Assembly: GCA_937907435.1 (NCBI GenBank)
Contig: CALCIA010000334.1
Span: 1-10,510, forward strand
Source of the DNA: an uncultured Actinomycetes bacterium
Lineage (GTDB): Bacteria > Actinomycetota > Thermoleophilia > Solirubrobacterales > 70-9
Length of the DNA stretch: 10,510 nt
Direction: 5' to 3'
Below are positions 1 through 4,778 of the stretch, piece by piece. A program made the position numbers and the translations under genes. Below the pieces are notes generated by a model that had not been told where the DNA came from, did no database searches, and saw only the letters and a program-made list of their open reading frames with translations. Every line of letters starts with the position of its first letter. Positions within the stretch are counted from its first letter, which is position 1.

Positions 1-2
1 TG

Positions 3-716
3 GCCGCCGAGATGCAAGGCTTCGCCGCTCCCATCTGGATGACCTTCAACCAGGCGAAGGAACTGGGAGCCTGCGTGAAGAAGGGCTCGAAGGGCTCGCT
101 GGTCGTCTACGCCGACCGCATCCGACGGAGCGAGACCGGCGACGACGGCGAGGAGACCGAGCGCGACATCTACTTCATGAAGGGCTACACCGTCTTCAAC
201 GTCGAGCAGGTCGAGGGCCTGCCCGCCCACTTCTACGCGACCGCCGCCCCCGGGCTCGACCCCGTGGCCCGCATCGAATCGGCCGACCTGTTCTTCGCCA
301 ACACCGCCGCCGATATCCGCCACGGCGGGAACCAGGCCTACTACGCGAGCGAACCCGACTACATCCAGATGCCGCCCTTCGTCGCGTTCAAGGACGCCGA
401 GAGCTATTGCTCGACGCTCGCACACGAGCTTTGCCACTGGACCAAGCACCCAAGCCGCCTCGCCCGCGACTTCGGACGCAAGAAGTTCGGCGATGAAGGC
501 TACGCCCGCGAGGAACTGGTCGCCGAGATCGGCTCGGCTTTCCTGTGCTGCGACCTGGGCATCACGCCCGAACCCCGCGAGGACCACGCCGCCTACCTCG
601 ACCACTGGCTCAAGGTGCTGAAGGAAGACAAGCGGGCCATCTTCCAGGCCGCCGCCCACGCCCAAAAGGCCGCGGACTACCTGCACGGCCTCCAGCCTCA
701 GGAGGTAGAGGCATGA
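3..716 (+). CDS. ArdC-like antirestriction protein with zincin metallopeptidase domain (5' partial)
   Basis: This is the C-terminal part of an ArdC-type protein. Such proteins pair an N-terminal ssDNA-binding domain with a C-terminal zinc-peptidase-like domain and are typically carried by plasmids and conjugative elements, where they shield incoming DNA from restriction. The frame is open to the left edge (codons GCC GCC GAG precede the ATG at 12), and the segment around FAAPIWMTFNQAKELG matches the middle of the N-terminal domain, so the true start lies upstream. Counting from the ATG at 12, the zinc motif HELCH sits at residues 138-142. The EELVAEIG stretch (167-174) should supply the third ligand, probably E172. 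The stop overlaps the next start (ATGA at 713-716), implying coupled translation. The family call is firm. Whether this copy is antirestrictive is inferred. Confidence 0.88.
   Translation, partial: AAEMQGFAAPIWMTFNQAKELGACVKKGSKGSLVVYADRIRRSETGDDGEETERDIYFMKGYTVFNVEQVEGLPAHFYATAAPGLDPVARIESADLFFANTAADIRHGGNQAYYASEPDYIQMPPFVAFKDAESYCSTLAHELCHWTKHPSRLARDFGRKKFGDEGYAREELVAEIGSAFLCCDLGITPEPREDHAAYLDHWLKVLKEDKRAIFQAAAHAQKAADYLHGLQPQEVEA
699..712 (+). promoter_or_regulatory. Strong Shine-Dalgarno for the zinc-finger gene
   Basis: AGGAGGT lies inside the last codons of the ArdC-like gene, a few bases before the ATG at 713. It decides the start of the downstream gene, whose frame otherwise stays open back to 545 inside the ArdC-like coding region. 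Confidence 0.7.
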
Positions 717-1090
717 CCCGCCGCGACCCCGCACGGCGGCCCGGCTCGCCGTGCGGTTGCGGCCCGCAGGCCCGGGGGACCTGCCCGCACGCCATTACTT
801 GCCCGAGATGCCACGCCGCCCCGGGGGTGCGGTGTAAACGTCCGAGCGGCCATCCAGCCGGCGAGATGCACGCCGAGCGCTATCGCGCCTCCGAGAAGGC
901 CGACGCCGCACGCTGCCCCGGCTTCGAGCCGATGGAGACTCCGGCGGGGACCGGCTGCCGCCATTGCTCGGGGCTGCCCCAAGACCACGAGACGGGCCCG
1001 GCGGAGCCGATGCCGCCAAACCCCATGAAAACCCGGCCCGATGCCCCATCCGCTCCGGGGCCGGCCCCGGACCAGGGGATGCTGTTCTGA
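713..1090 (+). CDS. Small phage/plasmid-type zinc-finger protein
   Basis: This 125-aa protein starts at the ATG overlapping the upstream stop (ATGA) and is preceded by a strong AGGAGGT. Its core reads CPRCHAAPGVRC at residues 30-41 and continues through RPSGHPAGEMHAERY to residue 57, so the likely ligands are C30, C33, C41 and H47 or H53. That pattern (CPxC, about seven residues, C, a Gly/His-rich turn, then HxxR) is typical of the short zinc-finger module found in phage and actinobacterial or planctomycete mobile-element proteins, thought to bind nucleic acid. Extra cysteines at 14, 16, 24, 68 and later ones in the tail could form a second site. The C-terminal third is Pro-rich and probably disordered. 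Coupling to the ArdC-like gene suggests a shared role in element establishment. The exact function is unknown. Confidence 0.72.
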   Translation: MTRRDPARRPGSPCGCGPQARGTCPHAITCPRCHAAPGVRCKRPSGHPAGEMHAERYRASEKADAARCPGFEPMETPAGTGCRHCSGLPQDHETGPAEPMPPNPMKTRPDAPSAPGPAPDQGMLF

Positions 1091-1271
1091 TGGGCTGCCG
1101 GGCGGAGACCTTCCCACCCGGCGAACTTGTAAGCATTTCTTATAGGTTGCCGCACCCCCTTCGATACGGATTCCCGCCCGCCCGATGCCTACCCTTTGCC
1201 GACTGATCCCCGCCACGACCGGCGGCCTTCCCTGTCACGCGTAAAGCCGCCGCCGGGCCGCTCAAGCTGCC

Positions 1272-1307
1272 AAGGCCGCTTTCCGCAGGGCGGAAGCCTT
1301 CGGCCTT
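1272..1307. repeat. Nested inverted repeat (double stem)
   Basis: The outer arms are AAGGCCG (1272-1278) and CGGCCTT (1301-1307), a perfect 7-bp pairing. The inner arms are TTCCGC (1281-1286) and GCGGAA (1290-1295) around an AGG loop. As RNA this would fold into a stacked stem. No T-run follows, so a classical terminator is unlikely. An attenuator or protein-binding site is possible. Confidence 0.5.
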
Positions 1308-1365
1308 TCGCTTGACCGGTGCGCGTCCGCCCCGGACTGATGCGGCTTTGCCCGTCGTGCCATCA

Positions 1366-1384
1366 GGCCGCGATGGTCGCGGCC
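1366..1384. repeat. Perfect 8-bp hairpin upstream of small gene
   Basis: GGCCGCGA (1366-1373), loop TGG, TCGCGGCC (1377-1384) form a perfect stem 26 bases before the ATG at 1411. An alternative, mutually exclusive stem pairs CCATC (1360-1364) with GATGG (1372-1376). Such competition is the arrangement expected of an attenuator or a 5'-UTR switch, but no ligand or leader peptide is evident. Confidence 0.45.
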
Positions 1385-1410
1385 GGAACACCGAAGCGAA
1401 GGAGACCACC

Positions 1411-1560
1411 ATGACGCCAAGCCACGAATCCCCGACCGCCGCCAGCCGCCTTGCGGCCGTTCTCGACGACCTGTCCGCCGGCTGCGATGCCGACTTCGAC
1501 GCGGCCTGCGACGATATCGAACGCGAGTTCGCCGAACGCCGCCTGACGCTCGACGAGTGA
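1411..1560 (+). CDS. Small acidic protein, 49 aa, unknown
   Basis: I chose the ATG at 1411 because GAAGGAG (1398-1404) sits at proper spacing before it; the frame is open further upstream to 1312, but that part is Arg/Pro-rich and overlaps hairpins. The peptide is Asp/Glu-rich with no membrane segment, runs through DDLSAGCDADFDAACDDIER at about residues 17-36 and is probably helical. I do not recognise a family. It ends 13 bases before the next start, which has its own ribosome binding site, so the two are probably co-transcribed. Small acidic proteins next to ArdC-like genes are common on mobile elements, sometimes as antirestriction or DNA-mimic factors, but nothing here shows that specifically. 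Confidence 0.55.
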   Translation: MTPSHESPTAASRLAAVLDDLSAGCDADFDAACDDIEREFAERRLTLDE

Positions 1561-1573
1561 AGGAGCCGACACC

Positions 1574-1915
1574 ATGACCGGCAGTCCCAAGCGGCGCTTT
1601 CACGACATACGTCATGCCGCGAGTCGCCTGGGCGATTGGCTGAAGCACCTTGAGCAGAAGGCGACTGAAGCCGGCTACTTCGACGGTGCTTTCATCCCCG
1701 ACGATCCCAGATACCACATCGAGGGCCGGGGCGACCGGCTGCTCGGCATCTATCACGCCCTGACCATCCTCGCCGAACGGGCCGACTGCCGCATCAATGC
1801 GGAAGCCCTAGACGCTTTCCGGCTCGAACTCGAGGCGGCCGAGGCGACCGTTGCCGAGGACTGGGCCAGGGAACTGCTCGCTGGGGGCCCGTTCGAGCCA
1901 GCGCCCCTCGTCTAA
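1574..1915 (+). CDS. Hypothetical protein, 113 aa, mobile-element type
   Basis: The ATG at 1574 follows AAGGAG (1560-1565) with good spacing, supporting translation. The protein is soluble and mainly helical by eye. It has a basic N-terminus (MTGSPKRRFHDIRHAASRL), a central segment YFDGAFIPDDPRYHIEGRGDRLLGIYHAL at about residues 35-63, and a Glu/Ala-rich helix towards the C-terminus (EALDAFRLELEAAEATVAEDWARELL). There is no signal peptide, cysteine cluster or known catalytic motif. It lies 13 bases after the 49-aa gene and very likely shares its transcript. I cannot assign it to a family. Codon use matches its neighbours, which argues for a real gene. Confidence 0.6.
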   Translation: MTGSPKRRFHDIRHAASRLGDWLKHLEQKATEAGYFDGAFIPDDPRYHIEGRGDRLLGIYHALTILAERADCRINAEALDAFRLELEAAEATVAEDWARELLAGGPFEPAPLV

Positions 1916-2006
1916 TCAATGGCTCGGCCGTGCGTTCGCCCGGCCCTCCTCCTACGTTCCTGAATCGGCCTCCACCGCTTCGACCTCCCAACCCCGGGTA
2001 GACCCG

Positions 2007-2132
2007 ATGGACGCCGCACGCGGTCGCTCTCGCCGGGGGCCGAAGATTAACATCCGCCACCTGATGCGAGAGCTCAGGGACCGACCCACCAACCCGATTC
2101 ATCCAACCCCGGAGAAGCCCTGTCAGGGCTGA
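2007..2132 (+). CDS. Doubtful 41-aa basic peptide
   Basis: The ATG at 2007 opens a 41-codon frame containing RRGPKINIRHLMRELRDRPTNP at about residues 10-31, which reads more like real protein than its surroundings and could be a short DNA-binding helix. There is no convincing ribosome binding site, and the same frame upstream overlaps the preceding gene out of phase. It is listed because it is the only plausible coding in the left part of this gap. It may be a degraded gene end or chance. Confidence 0.18.
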   Translation: MDAARGRSRRGPKINIRHLMRELRDRPTNPIHPTPEKPCQG

Positions 2133-2223
2133 AGGCCAGTTGCCGCAAGGCGCAACTCAGCAGAAGCCATTTGTCCACAGGCGTCTCTCCTTAGCATCGC
2201 TAAGGGGGATTTTCACGGTGAAA
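2116..2223. repeat. Cluster of four tandemly arranged hairpins
   Basis: Four stems follow one another: AGCCCT/AGGGCT (2116-2130, loop GTC), AGTTGC/GCAACT (2138-2157, loop 8), CCTTAGC/GCTAAGG (2189-2205, loop ATC) and TTTCA/TGAAA (2211-2223, loop CGG). A fifth, AGTCG/CGACT, lies at 2259-2270. The stems have different sequences, so this is not a repeat array. The density of perfect short dyads is unusual for the window. Confidence 0.55.
2171..2179 (+). promoter_or_regulatory. DnaA-box-like nonamer
   Basis: TTGTCCACA differs from the DnaA consensus TTATCCACA at one position, and this variant is used in GC-rich bacteria. Only one copy was noticed and no initiator gene is in the window, so it may be chance. 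Confidence 0.25.
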
Positions 2224-2338
2224 CCGGCCACCGAGCCGCTGGAAAGCCGCCCCGCGTGAGTCGGGCGACTGACTCCGAAAAGCAATTAACGCGATCGAAA
2301 GACCGAATTGGTTAACACATGCAGATTGCAATAAGTCG

Positions 2339-2367
2339 TTGACGAATCAAGCGAACAGGCCTATCCT
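2339..2367 (+). promoter_or_regulatory. Sigma70-like promoter, leaderless type
   Basis: TTGACG (2339-2344), a 17-base spacer, then TATCCT (2362-2367). The expected start of transcription falls at about 2374, at the ATG of the downstream gene at 2375, which has no Shine-Dalgarno sequence. A leaderless mRNA is the simplest reading. Confidence 0.6.
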
Positions 2368-2374
2368 CCGGCCC

Positions 2375-2587
2375 ATGTACGGCATGACGCCCCACACCAG
2401 TCCGCTCACGATCGCCAGGGAATCGATCTCGATGTCCAAGGAGACCGGCTCGCAGGTCTTCCAGACCGTGGCGATGGTCAGCATGGTCGCGATGGCTCTG
2501 GCCTCGCTGACGAGCGCCGGGCACGTGCTCCTCCGCGACCTGAATCGCAAGTACGAGGCCGAGAAGGGTAACGGCCGTGGCCGGTGA
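2375..2587 (+). CDS. Small single-pass membrane protein, 70 aa, unknown
   Basis: The start is placed at the ATG at 2375, directly downstream of a TTGACG-N17-TATCCT promoter; a second in-frame ATG at 2384 is possible. TTG at 2339 is rejected as a start because it is part of the -35 box. The protein has a polar N-terminus of about 30 residues, one hydrophobic, Met/Ala/Val-rich segment (roughly 29-50, VFQTVAMVSMVAMALASL onward) and a charged tail (RDLNRKYEAEKGNGRGR). That fits a short membrane-anchored protein with a basic cytoplasmic end. No family is recognised. It is followed by another small membrane protein with the same promoter style. Confidence 0.55.
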   Translation: MYGMTPHTSPLTIARESISMSKETGSQVFQTVAMVSMVAMALASLTSAGHVLLRDLNRKYEAEKGNGRGR

Positions 2588-2682
2588 TCGCGGCGTACGG
2601 CACCTCGAAAAAAGTGCAGACGCCCACATATCTCAGAACACTTTGGAAGTCGATTCCGCTGGATTGAAGGCGGGCTCCGCGC

Positions 2683-2688
2683 TATCCT
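2683..2688 (+). promoter_or_regulatory. Probable -10 box of a leaderless gene
   Basis: TATCCT lies 8 bases before the ATG at 2697, nearly copying the arrangement at 2362-2375 (TATCCTCC, then CCCATG). No clear -35 box is found: the 17-base position reads TGGATT, and the better TTGAAG (2664-2669) is only 13 bases away. The gene has no Shine-Dalgarno sequence. Confidence 0.42.
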
Positions 2689-2696
2689 CCCCTCCC

Positions 2697-3011
2697 ATGT
2701 CGACCGTCGCGCCGCATCGCCGCCCTTCACCTACCCGCCCGATCGACCCGATGCCGGGGCTCTGGCTCACGTCGCTACTCTCCTGGCCCTACCTCTCCGA
2801 CCGCATGGCGTCCTTCCCGCGCAGCACCGGACACGACGTGGTCTTCGGGTCGATCATCGCATTGATCTGGGGGACCGCCTTTTTCTGGGACCGGCTGGGC
2901 CGGACGCTGCCCCTTTTCCAGACGCTGATCCGGCTCGCGATCGCTCTGGCGATCTGGTCCGCGGTGGCGGCGCTTTACGGGACGATCGCTTATCTGCTGA
3001 TAGCAAGCTGA
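2697..3011 (+). CDS. Small two-pass membrane protein, 104 aa, unknown
   Basis: The start is set at the ATG at 2697, just after the TATCCT box. The longer frame back to 2577 would run through the promoter and overlap the previous gene. The N-terminus is Pro/Arg-rich, followed by an amphipathic or membrane-touching stretch (GLWLTSLLSWPYL, about 21-33) and two clear hydrophobic segments: VVFGSIIALIWGTAFFW (48-64) and LIRLAIALAIWSAVAALYGTIAYLLIA (77-103). The protein ends right after the last segment. I do not recognise a family. Small membrane proteins beside defence genes can be effectors, but this is only a contextual thought. The reading frame continues open for 36 codons after its TGA. Confidence 0.58.
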   Translation: MSTVAPHRRPSPTRPIDPMPGLWLTSLLSWPYLSDRMASFPRSTGHDVVFGSIIALIWGTAFFWDRLGRTLPLFQTLIRLAIALAIWSAVAALYGTIAYLLIAS

Positions 3012-3122
3012 GCCGCCGGGACGCGTCACGAGGCGAAAATCGAAGGTTTCGGCGACTGGGACCTGGAGAGGCGGCTGGAGATCGGCGAGCAGTTCACCTG
3101 GATGGTGCCGACTGTGCTCTGA
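3012..3122 (+). other. Coding-like in-frame remnant after the membrane gene
   Basis: In the same frame as the preceding gene, 36 sense codons follow its TGA before another TGA at 3120-3122. They include EAKIEGFGDWDLERRLEIGE (3030-3089), then QFTWMVPTVL. The composition is protein-like (acidic/aromatic mix, no Arg/Pro shadow bias) and unlike the membrane protein. It has no start codon with a ribosome binding site, so it may be the 3' end of a lost gene. Confidence 0.25.
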
Positions 3123-3183
3123 GGACCGGACGACGACGTACCGCGCTGAGAGTATTGAACGCGGCCCGATCACGCGGACAAAT

Positions 3184-3804
3184 TCAAGAGGCAGAGAATC
3201 CGGGGATCATGTCCGCGAGGGCCTCGTCGAGCCTGTTGGCGTTCTGCAGGAACAATTCCAGGCCGGGCGAGTGCCCGGCGGAGGCCTTTACCCACGAAGA
3301 ACGGCCGGCGGCGTCGAACTCCAGCCGGCTTCCCTTTAGCGAGCGTAGCACCACAGACCGCCCCAGCAAGTGAACTCGCCCTGGGAAGGCCTGATGGGCC
3401 AATCGGGCGACCCGGACCCGAGACAGAACGTTGTGGAGCACGATGCGGATGGGTCGCCCCGCCCGATCTTGGACCCGTTCAAGGAGCCGAATTCTCCTTG
3501 CGACGAAGCGAGAGTTGTTGCCGCCCTTGCAATCGAACCCGGTGGCGATGAACGCTTGAGTCGGGTTGAGTCTGAGGTACTCGACCAGCCAGTCCTGGTG
3601 GACCAGCGAATCCTCCAGATAAGTGTGAAAGATAACGGGCAGCCCGTGACGCAACGAAAACTCGGTGAAGAGCTGGCAGACGGCCCGATTGTCCAGCCAT
3701 ACCCGATGTTCGGAGTGGAGGTAGGCTGATAGGTTCGGCCCGATCACGGCAGAGAAGCCTAGATCCTGGACCGAACGAGCGAAAGGCTCGCCAACCTTCC
3801 GCAT
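3184..3804 (-). CDS. Downstream part of a TGA-interrupted gene, unknown family
   Basis: This 206-aa frame is the downstream portion of a longer reading frame beginning at 4242. Counting back from its ATG (3804), the codons TTC CGG AGC CTG lead in phase to the TGA that ends the upstream part. There is no Shine-Dalgarno before 3804, so independent initiation looks poor. The sequence is soluble and alpha/beta-like: LGFSAVIGPNLSAYLHSE (15-32), LPVIFHTYLEDSLVH (55-69), AFIATGFDCKGGNNSRF (84-100), PIRIVLHNVLSRVRVARL (118-135), FPGRVHLLGRSVVL (140-153). The alternating strands and helices suggest a barrel-like enzyme fold, and the region GFSAVIGPNLSAYL...HGLPVIFHTYLED reminds me loosely of DUF4417 proteins; this is tentative. 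The gene converges on the membrane-protein genes with no strong terminator visible. Confidence 0.55.
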   Translation of the reverse strand: MRKVGEPFARSVQDLGFSAVIGPNLSAYLHSEHRVWLDNRAVCQLFTEFSLRHGLPVIFHTYLEDSLVHQDWLVEYLRLNPTQAFIATGFDCKGGNNSRFVARRIRLLERVQDRAGRPIRIVLHNVLSRVRVARLAHQAFPGRVHLLGRSVVLRSLKGSRLEFDAAGRSSWVKASAGHSPGLELFLQNANRLDEALADMIPGFSAS

Positions 3805-3816
3805 GAACCGGCTCAG

Positions 3817-3819
3817 TCA
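3817..3819 (-). other. In-frame TGA splitting one reading frame
   Basis: On the minus strand the frame reads GAC GAC TGA CTG AGC CGG TTC ATG, with open frame on both sides in the same phase. A single change TGG to TGA would explain it (giving DDWLSRF). UGA followed by C is also a known leaky context, so readthrough is conceivable. Confidence 0.7.
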
Positions 3820-4242
3820 GTCGTCCTCGGCCGACACCACAAGAACCTTGGGCACGTCCACCAGTTCACGCTTCGCCAGATAATCGGGGCGGACTTCGGT
3901 CGTCTGACGCTGATCACCTATGGCATTGCGGGCGTAGACCGCCATCGTCCGGCCCCACTCCACGTCGGGGCTGATCCCTTCGCGGCCGAGGATGTGGGTC
4001 ACTTTGGGCGGGGACGGCGGCACCCAGACCGGTGGCAGCGGACGGGGGGCTACGCCGCCCGACTTCCTGACTCGCTCCCACTGCAATTCCCAATAGCGTC
4101 TCTCATGCTCGGGGTCGTCCGGGATAGCGCATTGCTGACGCCAGGTCTGACCGCACCAGGCCTGCCGGGGGCACGGTTCGCACCTGCCCTGGAGGATGCT
4201 TCGGGAGGTATCGACGGCGTCGAGCGCCGGGCGCTTGCTCAT
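3817..4242 (-). CDS. Upstream part of a TGA-interrupted gene, four-cysteine N-terminus
   Basis: The ATG at 4242 overlaps the stop of the preceding gene (ATGA), giving translational coupling and fixing the start. The 141-aa product has a cysteine cluster at C21, C24, C30 and C38 (CEPCPRQAWC...QQC), suited to a zinc or iron-sulfur site. A helical Trp/Arg-rich region (YWELQWERVRK, 50-60) comes next, then a proline-rich linker (APRPLPPVWVPPSPP, 65-79). The end, LVDVPKVLVVSAEDD, looks like a strand entering a catalytic loop, not a natural C-terminus. After the TGA the frame continues for 210 more codons, so the ancestral protein was about 352 aa. Either the gene is recently inactivated, or this fragment functions alone, or the stop is read through. 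No family is assigned with confidence. Confidence 0.6.
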   Translation of the reverse strand: MSKRPALDAVDTSRSILQGRCEPCPRQAWCGQTWRQQCAIPDDPEHERRYWELQWERVRKSGGVAPRPLPPVWVPPSPPKVTHILGREGISPDVEWGRTMAVYARNAIGDQRQTTEVRPDYLAKRELVDVPKVLVVSAEDD

Positions 4243-4610
4243 TCGGTGACTCGCACTCGAACCGTGTGATGGGCGACGTCTTCGATCACGGCGGTGTAAC
4301 CCCCGCGTGCGAGGACGGCCGCGACTCTGGCCCGGAACGCGGCGGGCACGAAGCCGATCGTCTCGCCCCCGACCGTCGCTGCAATCGCCGATACGGCCTC
4401 GCGCACGAATTCGACTTCCTGGCCAGCCACCAGCTTGCCCAGAAGGGCCAGGACCGGCTTATCGAGGGGGAAGGAGAAGGTCGTGGTCTCCGACGACCGG
4501 CCGCCCCCTCCCCCGCCGCCGCCTCCGAGTTCGGCCGAGAGGCCGAAAACGTCGACCGCGCCGTCCGAGCATCCTCCGCTGACCTTCGACTTCGGCGAGT
4601 TCTTACCCAC
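4239..4610 (-). CDS. Small protein with polyglycine linker and possible HIRAN-like C-terminus
   Basis: I chose GTG at 4610 as the start because GGGAGGTG (4624-4617) lies six bases upstream; GTG at 4619 is embedded in that same Shine-Dalgarno. The 123-aa product has a short N-terminal region ending SDGAVDVFGLSAEL, an uninterrupted run of nine glycines (29-37), and a compact C-terminal part from about residue 41 (TFSFPLDKPVLALLGKLVAG). The stretch VGGETIGFVPAAFRARVAAVLARGG followed by a valine-rich strand resembles the second half of HIRAN-type DNA-binding domains, but this is a by-eye impression only. The stop overlaps the start of the next gene (ATGA). It is the first gene of an operon divergent from the XRE regulator and is probably controlled by it. 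Confidence 0.6.
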   Translation of the reverse strand: MGKNSPKSKVSGGCSDGAVDVFGLSAELGGGGGGGGGRSSETTTFSFPLDKPVLALLGKLVAGQEVEFVREAVSAIAATVGGETIGFVPAAFRARVAAVLARGGYTAVIEDVAHHTVRVRVTE

Positions 4611-4642
4611 GAGGAGCACCTCCCGGTTGGGACCTGGTCGAT

Positions 4643-4680
4643 ATTCGCCACAACAAACATCCTATCCACCTATGGCGAAT
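4643..4680. promoter_or_regulatory. Inverted repeat flanking the minus-strand -10 box (candidate operator)
   Basis: ATTCGCCA (4643-4650) and TGGCGAAT (4673-4680) are perfect 8-bp inverted copies, offset by 30 bp, close to three helical turns. One arm lies at the predicted minus-strand start of transcription, the other within its promoter spacer. The core TCGCC/GGCGA recurs at 4742-4755. Binding by the adjacent XRE protein is inferred. Confidence 0.5.
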
Positions 4681-4687
4681 TCGTCAA
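4659..4687 (-). promoter_or_regulatory. Promoter of the minus-strand operon
   Basis: Read on the minus strand: TTGACG (4687-4682), 17-base spacer, TAGGAT (4664-4659). Transcription should start near 4652, leaving about 40 bases before GTG 4610. The spacing and -35 box are nearly ideal. Confidence 0.6.
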
Positions 4688-4702
4688 ACCGGACTCGACG
4701 TA

Positions 4703-4731
4703 TTGCCTCAACGAACAGCGTAGGGCACAAT
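4703..4731 (+). promoter_or_regulatory. Candidate promoter of the XRE-ImmA genes
   Basis: TTGCCT (4703-4708), 17-base spacer, CACAAT (4726-4731). The predicted start is near 4738, about 40 bases before the ATG at 4779. The -10 box is a moderate match only. Confidence 0.42.
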
Positions 4732-4741
4732 AGGTGTGGGA

Positions 4742-4755
4742 TCGCCGTGTGGCGA
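4742..4755. promoter_or_regulatory. Short palindrome just after the XRE start of transcription
   Basis: TCGCC-GTGT-GGCGA is a 14-bp dyad, a size usual for XRE-family operators, lying between the predicted transcription start and the XRE start codon. It shares its half-site with the longer inverted repeat at 4643-4680. Autorepression is the likely meaning. Confidence 0.42.
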
Positions 4756-4778
4756 CAACACCGCCCGGGGAGACCGCG

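Larger units (their letters stand above)
1091..1410. other. Non-coding gap with nested and competing hairpins
   Basis: I see no convincing gene in these 320 bases; open frames on either strand run over neighbouring genes and have Arg/Pro-rich shadow composition. The stretch contains an AT-rich blip around 1127-1146, a nested inverted repeat at 1272-1307 and a perfect 8-bp hairpin at 1366-1384 just before the next gene. A TTGACC at 1312-1317 could be a -35 box, but no good -10 box lies 16-18 bases downstream. Confidence 0.5.
1916..2374. other. 459-base intergenic region with clustered inverted repeats
   Basis: No well-supported gene lies here. The left part holds only a doubtful 41-codon frame (2007-2132). 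The right part, 2116-2270, has five short inverted repeats in a row and a DnaA-box-like TTGTCCACA. It becomes AT-richer from 2280 and ends in a sigma70-like promoter for the next gene. The cluster could be a replication, recombination or transfer site, or a set of operators or terminators. No iterons, integrase gene or relaxase gene is visible to decide. Confidence 0.5.

Noticed and set aside
698..1216. Minus-strand frames opposite the zinc-finger gene
   Set aside because: Arg/Pro/Gly-rich shadow composition, no ribosome binding site, and overlap with a better-supported plus-strand gene.
1262..1756. 164-codon minus-strand frame
   Set aside because: It covers two plus-strand genes with good Shine-Dalgarno sequences, and its middle is an Arg/Gly/Ser low-complexity shadow.
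3141..3164. CCGCG/CGCGG stem between convergent genes as a terminator
   Set aside because: Only a 5-bp stem with a 14-base loop and no T-run on either strand.
4501..4530. C-rich, repeat-like tract as a microsatellite or regulatory repeat
   Set aside because: It is simply the coding sequence of the nine-glycine linker on the minus strand; the codons vary.
4286..4669. 127-codon minus-strand frame starting ATG at 4669
   Set aside because: It starts inside the promoter, overlaps the polyglycine gene out of frame and is Arg/Ser-rich. The GTG 4610 frame has a near-perfect Shine-Dalgarno and a coupled downstream gene.
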